This document shows positions 21,722 through 26,827 of a DNA stretch of 26,827 bases, in pieces. How positions within the stretch are numbered: position 1 is the stretch's first letter; each line of letters opens with the position of its first letter. The notes under the pieces were generated by a model. The model did not search any database. It was not told the origin of the DNA and was given only the letters and a program-made list of their open reading frames with translations. Position numbers and translations under genes: made by a program. The stretch is from an uncultured Saprospirales bacterium (GTDB lineage: Bacteria; Bacteroidota; Bacteroidia; Chitinophagales; Saprospiraceae), in the NCBI GenBank assembly GCA_937926355.1, contig CALAZP010000224.1, positions 1-26,827 of the forward strand, written 5' to 3'.

Positions 21722-21819
21722 TATCAGCCGAAGATTTCACAGGGTATAGGGTGGAAATCGAAAAAAATGATCATATAGTCCATATAGAGGATGTACACAC
21801 CAAAATAGGCATTAGATGA
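21703..21819 (+). pseudogene. Displaced C-terminus of the oxidoreductase
   Basis: In the -1 frame, bases 21703-21819 encode SVPQEVISAEDFTGYRV and then EIEKNDHIVHIEDVHTKIGIR, ending with a TGA that overlaps the next ATG (ATGA). The coding character and the proper operon junction show this is the true 3' end of the upstream gene. Confidence 0.65.
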
Positions 21820-23801
21820 AAAAACCAGCATTCTATACGGCTTCTCTGGCCATAGGAGATTGTATTTGTGCAACACCAACAATCAGAAAAATAAGTGAGG
21901 TCTACAATTCTAAGGTTGTGGTTTTTTCACACCACCCAGATTTATTTGAGAGACTTCCTTATGTTGAGAGATCCGAGGATGTAAAAAATTTCATAACTCT
22001 AGACAAGTCTGAGGAATTAAGAAAAGAATTCGATCTTCATTACTCATTTTGGAAAATGGGACAAAAGGTTCCCTTGTCTGATGATAGAGGAATTGAAATG
22101 AAGCATGCAATTATTGATATAAGACAATACCATGCAATCGATAACGGGTTTACGTTATTACCCGATGAAATGGAATGTGATTTTATCCCGGATCCAGGAT
22201 CGGAATTACCGGATTTGCCAGACGAATTTATTTGCCTTCATCCTTTTAAAAACTGGCCATCTAGAACGTGGGATCATAAAAACTGGGAAACCTTAATAAA
22301 ACTCCTAGAAGAAAACCAGATTCCTGTAGTTGTGATAGGAAAGGATTCAATAGATGAGGATCTTATTAAATATCTAAAAAGTGAGGTCAGAGGTAAAACC
22401 GACGAGCGTGTTTTTACAGAAATAGAAAATAGAAAAAGCTATTCACTGAATGAGTTTAACCTAATAAATCTAACCAATAAAACGAATCTTTCTCAAACCT
22501 GGAGGGTAATAGAAAGATCAAAAGCGGTTGTGACCATGGATTCTGGCATCCTCCACCTAGCAGGAACTACGGACACAAACATTATACAACTTGGATCGAG
22601 TATAAATCCCTATTTTAGGGCACCCTACAGAAAAGGGAATCAGGATTATAAATATACCTATATGGGAGGTAGTTGCAAAATCTTTTGTGCTTCCAACATG
22701 AAGTATTCTCTGCGTGATTGGCAAAATGGGTGTAATGGGGGTACTCCTTTACAATGTGTTACATTGATCGATGGGTGTCTAGAAGGGAAAAAAACTTTCG
22801 AGTGCCACCCACAACCAGAGAGTGTCTTAGAGGAAATATTAAAAATCTGGGATGTTGAAAAAAAGGATCCAAAAAACCAGCCAAGTTTAATAGAACCAAA
22901 TCAATATCAGGAAGCTGAAAATTCCTCCATTATCAAGATCGCTTCGGGATCCCTGGGGGATACTTTGGGAGCTCTTGCTGCTATTGAATCATATCGGAAA
23001 AAATCAGGAATGAATGTGAGTGTTATTTGCAATTTAGAAGGCACATATTTCGAACATTCTTATCCAGATATTACTTTTTTTCCCCACGAAGCAGAGCCAC
23101 AGTTTCTTACATCATCGGGCAAGTATCTATTCGGTGGAAAAATCCACACAGAATACCATAAAATATTTTACAATTTCCATAAGCCACTAATTGAAGGATA
23201 TGCAGCTCAGTTGGGTATCACTCAATGGGAATCCCCTAAGATGGACGCATTCATAAAAGAAAGACCCATAAAATCCAAATATGTTTGTTTTTCAATGCAC
23301 TCCACAGCTCAGGCAAAACATTGGAATTACAAAGACGGATGGGAAATATTATGTAGAAAACTCAGAAAAAGAGGTTTAACACCAGTATGTATAGATTACC
23401 ACCAAAGTTTTGGGGTAGAAGGAAATTGGAACGAAGTCCCAAAGAACTCAGTTAAAAGACTAGGTCTGGGTATTGATGAGGTTACAAATTACATCCACCA
23501 CTCAGAGTTCTTTATAGGGATTTCGTCTGGTCTTTCTTGGGTTGCTCACTCAATTGGAAAAAAGGTCGTTATGATATCTGGATTAACTTCAGAGGATCAT
23601 GAATTCTCAGAAGATACTTATAGGCTGACCAATAAATCAGTTTGTAACGGATGTTTAAATAAAAAAGGGGTTTCTTTTGACGCCGGAGACTGGATGTGGT
23701 GTCCATTCCATAAGAATACCGATAGACAATTTGAGTGTACTACGACTATCACACCAGAAGATGTAATAAATGTAATTGACTCAAATCTTATTCCAAAATA
23801 G
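21816..23801 (+). CDS. Tandem GT9 fusion: heptosyltransferase-like plus TibC-like domain
   Basis: 661 residues holding two GT-B enzymes of family GT9. Domain 1 (about 1-345): LAIGDCICATPTIR start, CLHPFKNWPSRTW, and TMDSGILHLAGTTDT, the acceptor/donor loop of GT9; it has its own Cys-rich insertion at 287-330. Domain 2 (about 370-661): GSLGDTLGALAAIE, SMHSTAQAKHWNY, GISSGLSWVAHSIGKKVVM, then Cys610, 613, 629 and 641 (C-x2-C-x15-C-x11-C) in NKSVCNGC, DWMWCP and FECTTTITP. That order matches the autotransporter heptosyltransferase TibC/BAHT family, whose four Cys bind iron. It probably transfers heptose or a related sugar to protein. The ATG overlaps the displaced oxidoreductase stop. Confidence 0.85.
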   Translation: MKKPAFYTASLAIGDCICATPTIRKISEVYNSKVVVFSHHPDLFERLPYVERSEDVKNFITLDKSEELRKEFDLHYSFWKMGQKVPLSDDRGIEMKHAIIDIRQYHAIDNGFTLLPDEMECDFIPDPGSELPDLPDEFICLHPFKNWPSRTWDHKNWETLIKLLEENQIPVVVIGKDSIDEDLIKYLKSEVRGKTDERVFTEIENRKSYSLNEFNLINLTNKTNLSQTWRVIERSKAVVTMDSGILHLAGTTDTNIIQLGSSINPYFRAPYRKGNQDYKYTYMGGSCKIFCASNMKYSLRDWQNGCNGGTPLQCVTLIDGCLEGKKTFECHPQPESVLEEILKIWDVEKKDPKNQPSLIEPNQYQEAENSSIIKIASGSLGDTLGALAAIESYRKKSGMNVSVICNLEGTYFEHSYPDITFFPHEAEPQFLTSSGKYLFGGKIHTEYHKIFYNFHKPLIEGYAAQLGITQWESPKMDAFIKERPIKSKYVCFSMHSTAQAKHWNYKDGWEILCRKLRKRGLTPVCIDYHQSFGVEGNWNEVPKNSVKRLGLGIDEVTNYIHHSEFFIGISSGLSWVAHSIGKKVVMISGLTSEDHEFSEDTYRLTNKSVCNGCLNKKGVSFDAGDWMWCPFHKNTDRQFECTTTITPEDVINVIDSNLIPK

Positions 23802-23804
23802 ATC

Positions 23805-23813
23805 AATATATAG
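23805..23813 (+). promoter_or_regulatory. Late-type promoter box AATATATAG
   Basis: Four bases before the ATG at 23818. Confidence 0.55.
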
Positions 23814-23817
23814 ATTC

Positions 23818-24009
23818 ATGATAATTATTGACGTCACAAAAGAGAAGAGCATAGATTCAGCTCTTAAGAAATTCAGAAACAAGTTCAAAGGGGTAAAAAA
23901 AGAACTCCTTGAAAACAAGGAGTTCGAAAAAAAATCAGTTCGCAAAAGGAACCAGAAGGCCAAAGCCAAATACATTCAGCACCTAAGGGACAAAGAACAG
24001 GACGTTTAG
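23818..24009 (+). CDS. rpsU: Ribosomal protein bS21 homologue
   Basis: 63 residues, the normal length. MIIIDVTKEKSIDSALKKF, the basic FRNKFKGVKKEL, EKKSVRKRNQKAKAKYIQHL and RDKE follow the bS21 plan helix by helix. I chose ATG 23818, not the upstream in-frame TTG-type extension, because this is the bS21 N-terminus. Tyr52 lies in the KAxY[VI]Q stretch whose tyrosine, in Flavobacterium ribosomes, contacts the occluded anti-Shine-Dalgarno. A phage bS21 could replace the host copy and change which mRNAs are favoured. A minus-strand terminator lies within the gene (23895-23925). Confidence 0.85.
   Translation: MIIIDVTKEKSIDSALKKFRNKFKGVKKELLENKEFEKKSVRKRNQKAKAKYIQHLRDKEQDV
23895..23925 (-). terminator. 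Minus-strand terminator inside the bS21 gene
   Basis: Perfect 9-bp stem GAACTCCTT (23902-23910), loop GAAAAC, AAGGAGTTC (23917-23925). Read on the minus strand it is followed by T7 (23901-23895) and ends the 24350-to-24006 transcript. On the plus strand it is followed by A8, so bS21 transcription is not stopped. Confidence 0.8.
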
Positions 24010-24350
24010 TCCTTTTTATCTGATAGAGGGACCCCAGGGATTTCAGTCTTTTTGATTGCTTTTAATGCTTTGTCTATAACTGAGTTTTTACCCTCATTAG
24101 GCCAATTACCAGCGAAAGCCAACATCGATGTTGCTTTTGATCTCACCTTTCCAATAGGAACAATACCAGCTTTTTTAACGGCAGTAAGTAGATCGTGAGC
24201 TAGTTCTTCACCGCCCTCTTTTGTGTTTTTGTATGCAGAGGATATCTTTTTTTCAGCGGGTATATCGAGCAACTTATGCATCAATCCTTTCTGAACCTTA
24301 GCTTCATTTATATCTTGGATGAAGCTTTCGTAGATTTTTAAATTCTCCAT
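24006..24350 (-). CDS. Small tagged protein, 114 aa
   Basis: From ATG 24350 it begins MENLKIYESFIQDINEAKVQ, the shared peptide with INEA at 14-17, the form closest to the T4 internal-protein tag (FIAEA). An in-frame TTG at 24383 is rejected because it lies in the promoter box. The body, KGLMHKLLDIPAEKKISSAY to KAIKKTEIPGVPL, is basic and mostly helical, with LAHDLLTAVKKAGIVPIGK. Basic, small and tagged fits an internal head protein (inference). The stop interlocks with bS21's (TTAG, 24006-24009). Confidence 0.7.
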   Translation of the reverse strand: MENLKIYESFIQDINEAKVQKGLMHKLLDIPAEKKISSAYKNTKEGGEELAHDLLTAVKKAGIVPIGKVRSKATSMLAFAGNWPNEGKNSVIDKALKAIKKTEIPGVPLSDKKD

Positions 24351-24372
24351 TTTGACAATTTGTTTGTTTGAA

Positions 24373-24381
24373 TTATATATC
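24373..24381 (-). promoter_or_regulatory. Late-type promoter box GATATATAA
   Basis: Minus strand, 22 bases upstream of the ATG at 24350. Its A/T core is nearly palindromic, so it may also serve the plus-strand gene at 24397. Confidence 0.6.
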
Positions 24382-24396
24382 AAAAAACAGATTCAA

Positions 24397-24588
24397 ATGG
24401 AAGACCCAGCTACATATAAAAGTATTGATTATTTAGAAAGCAAAATAGAATATGCTATAGGGATAATTGAAATGGCTCAGGTTTTAATAAGTACCACAGA
24501 AGAGGAACTATCAAAAGATAACATTAAACATCTTCAGTCAGTGCTTCCTAAAGCGATAGAAGAGCTCAAAAATGTTATACGTGAATAG
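24397..24588 (+). CDS. Hypothetical helical protein, 63 aa
   Basis: From ATG 24397, MEDPATYKSIDYLESKIEYA then IIEMAQVLISTTEEELSKD and LPKAIEELKNVIRE. It is all-helical and acidic with heptad-like spacing, perhaps a helical hairpin. An upstream TTG-type start at 24352 would run through the divergent promoter and is rejected. Its 3' end overlaps the convergent HAD gene by 14 bases. Confidence 0.6.
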   Translation: MEDPATYKSIDYLESKIEYAIGIIEMAQVLISTTEEELSKDNIKHLQSVLPKAIEELKNVIRE

Positions 24589-25123
24589 TGTTAACTTTAG
24601 CATCTTTGTAACCAGTCACACTCTGGACCAGTCTTAGGTTATCCTCGTTATCATCAAAAAAAGTAAGGTTGGTATAGCCATCGTCCACCAAATCTTCTAT
24701 CGCCTTTTTTTTCCTTTCCGCGATTGAACCTTTATACTTGAATTGTGGATCGTTTATAGCAATAACTAAATCTGGATGTATGTCTATTCCGTTCTCCAAG
24801 AAAAAATTTCTGACCAATTCACTATCAGATCTTGCAGTTAATATGGCAACCGGTATTCCCTCTTGATAAGAGCTTTTAAGTATTTCAAAAATCTCATGGA
24901 TTACTCTCCCCTGTCTTAACAATGCCGGACTATCAAAATCATCAAAATCCATGACGTGGTGTTTCTTCTTGACGAAATTGTTAAACTGCTCTGGGGTTAA
25001 TTCTTTTATGACCTCATGAGTCTTTGCGTTAAGAATTCTGATTTTGGCGTCAGTCTTAACCAGGGTGTCGTCAAGATCAAATATAATGATCTTATCGCTT
25101 TTGATGTCTTTTAGTTTATGCAT
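24575..25123 (-). CDS. HAD-superfamily phosphatase
   Basis: 182 residues from the ATG at 25123; the longer frame to 25183 overlaps the upstream glycosyltransferase by 68 bases and lacks HAD character. Motif I DKIIIFDLDDTLVKTD with the DxD nucleophile, motif II PVAILTARSDSELV, Lys in AERKKKAIEDL as motif III, and motif IV TFFDDNEDNLRLV. The cap segment ELTPEQFNNFVKKKHH is of the phage type seen in other large myoviruses. Substrate unknown: nucleotide or 5'/3' phosphate ends are options. The ATG overlaps the upstream stop by 8 bases (ATGCATAA). Confidence 0.85.
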   Translation of the reverse strand: MHKLKDIKSDKIIIFDLDDTLVKTDAKIRILNAKTHEVIKELTPEQFNNFVKKKHHVMDFDDFDSPALLRQGRVIHEIFEILKSSYQEGIPVAILTARSDSELVRNFFLENGIDIHPDLVIAINDPQFKYKGSIAERKKKAIEDLVDDGYTNLTFFDDNEDNLRLVQSVTGYKDAKVNTIHV

Positions 25124-25859
25124 GTTCCCAAATTGGTATATCCTGGATTCCCTTCCAAGGCAAGCATTCCTGTATAACCTCAACCTCCTTAGAAATTTTA
25201 TCTGGATTTTCGTTCTCGTATTTAAGGGTTTTTCCCCAAAGGGTTTGATGCTCAGGGACCTGTAGAATCTGAAGCCACCCTCTTTGATGAGCTAATACAA
25301 CCCTAAATTTCCTTTGCCTATCACATATAAGAGTAAACCAAACATCTGCCATATTTGGTGACTCGAAGTATTCTGGTTTTACATCTATGTGATCTGTGTG
25401 ATAGAGGGCACAACCGGTTCCTAATATACAGGTAGGTGTATCTTTTTCAAGTTCATAGTAGAAATGATATGTCTTCTGTCTGTCCCGGGTCCAATGTCTG
25501 ATCTCGTTGCCATACATTTCTCCGTGCATACCAACTGCACATTTCCTACCCCTCCTATCGAGACCTTTTTTCATTACCTCAACATAGTCTGGTGGATACG
25601 CTATATCGTCATCTATGGTAAAATAATATCCTTGGACCTTATCGGACCAAAAGAATTTTCCAGCATCTCCTCTGTCTCCCTCGTCTTGAGATCTGACAAT
25701 GTTTATTTTTGGGTTGTCCTTTAGGAACCAAGGAACCTCCTCGAAGTTATTCAAATAAACATTTAGTTGGTCCACTTGGGGCAAAATACAATTGACAACC
25801 GTTTCCAGCTGGGGTATCCTACTTGGAATAGTTGCCATGCTTGCGTAGATCTTATCCAT
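25116..25859 (-). CDS. GT-A-fold glycosyltransferase
   Basis: 247 residues from ATG 25859 (the in-frame TTG one codon earlier is not needed). MDKIYASMATIPSRIPQLET is a GT2-like opening. KFFWSDKVQGYYFTIDDDIA has the metal-binding D-D-D within a GT-A fold, followed by YPPDYVEVMKKGL. CILGTGCALYHTDHI and ADVWFTLI supply the acceptor-side region; later HQRGWLQILQVPEHQTLW is rich in aromatic and His residues. Together with the genes on both sides it forms a minus-strand operon of two transferases and a phosphatase (TGATG junction upstream). Confidence 0.75.
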   Translation of the reverse strand: MDKIYASMATIPSRIPQLETVVNCILPQVDQLNVYLNNFEEVPWFLKDNPKINIVRSQDEGDRGDAGKFFWSDKVQGYYFTIDDDIAYPPDYVEVMKKGLDRRGRKCAVGMHGEMYGNEIRHWTRDRQKTYHFYYELEKDTPTCILGTGCALYHTDHIDVKPEYFESPNMADVWFTLICDRQRKFRVVLAHQRGWLQILQVPEHQTLWGKTLKYENENPDKISKEVEVIQECLPWKGIQDIPIWEHA

Positions 25860-26536
25860 CAAAGTTTTATTAAGGTAGCATATTTATTTACATCATCTTG
25901 GTAGAAGATGGGGTCTCTCAAAGCATAGACATTTCCCTTGTACTGCTGGTTAGCCATGATAACGTCAACTGGGAGTTGAATCCCGTTGTAATAGCTTAAC
26001 TCCGTTCCCACGCTTTCTGCAACTATTGGATTACCAGATAGATTTTTCTCTAACACCTCTATCAGAGATTTAACATATTCCATATTTACATAAAGAATTG
26101 CGTGCGAGCTAAGCATATTAAACACCCTAACTATCTTATCGTTTACTCTATCCGTAATCAACCTTCCATGCATTGCTAAATTTCCAGGAGCCCCTGGAGT
26201 AAATGCCCAAGAAGAAATACCAACATACAAGGCGTCAGCTTTTTCGGGTATATCCAAAATATCAGGAACTGTGGTTATAGAAGCATCGTCCTCTAAAATC
26301 ATGAAGGGAACCCCGTGTGAAAGTCCTTCTTTTAAAGCTTTTAATTGCGAATGAAAGCACCCTATAAAAACCGAATCTTGGGGGATCCCAGGTTTTCTGA
26401 TGCCAGAAATTCTAGTTATATTTTCTTTTGGGAATCCGTGATCTGAAAGTCTTTTAGTTATGAATGCATTTCTTTCCGGCTGATCATCTAGATTAATATA
26501 ATAAATGGGGATTTCTAAAGGATTCAATGCCATCAT
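25859..26536 (-). CDS. Glycosyltransferase family 25-like protein
   Basis: 225 residues (ATG 26536; a second ATG at 26533 is equally possible). PIYYINLDDQPERNAFITKRL is the GT25 start (INL...R), and ITRISGI, FIGCFHSQLKALKEGL and PFMILEDDAS follow, the last carrying the EDD metal site. LSSHAILYVNMEYVKSLIEV matches the central strand-helix, and LPVDVIMA the later Asp. GT25 enzymes add sugars to lipooligosaccharide or to hydroxylysine. First gene of the minus-strand operon; no late-type box lies directly upstream. Confidence 0.8.
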   Translation of the reverse strand: MMALNPLEIPIYYINLDDQPERNAFITKRLSDHGFPKENITRISGIRKPGIPQDSVFIGCFHSQLKALKEGLSHGVPFMILEDDASITTVPDILDIPEKADALYVGISSWAFTPGAPGNLAMHGRLITDRVNDKIVRVFNMLSSHAILYVNMEYVKSLIEVLEKNLSGNPIVAESVGTELSYYNGIQLPVDVIMANQQYKGNVYALRDPIFYQDDVNKYATLIKL

Positions 26537-26608
26537 GCACTTTTTAATTTCTATCTTTCTAAAAGGTTTGTGTTTCGGATTTCATGAAACTTAAATACTT
26601 ATAAATCC

Positions 26609-26617
26609 TATATATAG
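26609..26617 (+). promoter_or_regulatory. Late-type promoter box TATATATAG
   Basis: Within the palindrome CTATATATAG (26608-26617), 22 bases before the ATG at 26640. Confidence 0.5.
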
Positions 26618-26639
26618 TGTTTATTAATTCGTGTTATCC

Positions 26640-26827
26640 ATGCTAAGATTCCAGAACCTATATGACTACGCTATTGAAAATAGGATTGATCATAAAGAGA
26701 TCCTAGACAATGCCAAAAAGAGCGTGAATAAGGACTTTGCAGAATTGTCTATAGTAATCCCTGTCTACGGGAGGGAATCTTTTTTGGAGCCACTTATACA
26801 CTATTTCAGATTAGCTGAAAAAAATAC
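26640..26827 (+). CDS. Glycosyltransferase family 2, 3' end outside window
   Basis: The first 62 codons are present. After about 37 helical residues (MLRFQNLYDYAIENRIDHKE onward) comes AELSIVIPVYGRESFLEPLI, the standard GT2 opening strand [LIV]S[IV]VIPVY. The catalytic DxD would lie beyond the window. It is the fourth transferase in this stretch, after GT9/TibC, GT-A and GT25. Confidence 0.8.
   Translation, partial: MLRFQNLYDYAIENRIDHKEILDNAKKSVNKDFAELSIVIPVYGRESFLEPLIHYFRLAEKN

Noticed and set aside
25124..25183. Longer N-terminus of the HAD gene
   Set aside because: It would overlap the glycosyltransferase by 68 bases and shows no HAD-like sequence; Met at 25123 directly precedes motif I.

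Overview
The window looks like part of the genome of a large tailed bacteriophage, probably one infecting a Bacteroidota host. The phage reading rests on four things: tightly packed, often overlapping small genes on both strands; many orphan proteins; a recurrent late-promoter-like box (GATATATAA and close variants) just upstream of about 14 genes; and a recurrent N-terminal peptide resembling the T4-type capsid-targeting sequence cut by the prohead protease. The Bacteroidota reading is inference. It rests on generally weak Shine-Dalgarno signals, a signal peptide ending SFA|Q, one promoter close to TTTG-N19-TAnnTTTG, and a bS21 homologue of the Flavobacterium type. No terminase, capsid, portal or polymerase gene lies in the window, so the phage family is not proven.

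Layout. 1-1.63 kb: small orphan genes, including a degenerating array of paralogues built on a 21-residue EIYYEDS repeat. 1.63-2.98 kb: a remnant of an AAA+ ATPase C-terminus, an orphan gene and a membrane-anchored coiled-coil protein. 2.98-4.05 kb (minus): a CBS-less IMP dehydrogenase/GMP reductase family enzyme. 4.1-10.45 kb: mostly proteins with the N-terminal targeting-like peptide, two operon-like runs, a secreted CAP-like protein and a leucine-rich-repeat (LRR) protein. 10.45-14.05 kb (minus): a four-gene operon, MoxR AAA+ ATPase, zinc metallopeptidase, KOW micro-protein and VWA protein. 14.1-16.45 kb: a second LRR protein and three more tagged proteins. 16.48-16.57 kb: a compact nested hairpin of unknown identity. 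16.56-18.3 kb: a DUF5856-like protein, a RfaE2/HldE-type nucleotidyltransferase, an RNase H-like DUF458 protein and a small Cys protein. 18.37-20.48 kb: a ClpC-like unfoldase. 20.5-23.8 kb: a sugar/glycosylation cluster (left-handed beta-helix acyltransferase, Gfo/Idh/MocA oxidoreductase with a frameshift, tandem GT9/TibC-like heptosyltransferase). 23.8-24.6 kb: ribosomal protein bS21 and small genes. 24.6-26.8 kb: a HAD phosphatase and three glycosyltransferases, the last cut by the window end.

How it may work together (inference). Eleven proteins share the N-terminal tag, and four of these also end in [I/L]GF-COOH, which suggests a set of co-localised, perhaps virion-internal, proteins. The MoxR ATPase carries the tag too, so the MoxR/metallopeptidase/VWA module may act in the prohead or be delivered with the DNA. 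The nucleotidyltransferase, acyltransferase, oxidoreductase and glycosyltransferases form a plausible sugar-modification pathway for virion proteins or the host surface. bS21 and the ClpC-like unfoldase could retune host translation and proteolysis. Four convergent gene pairs end in interlocked 4-nt TTAR stops, and two minus-strand terminators lie inside the opposing coding sequence.
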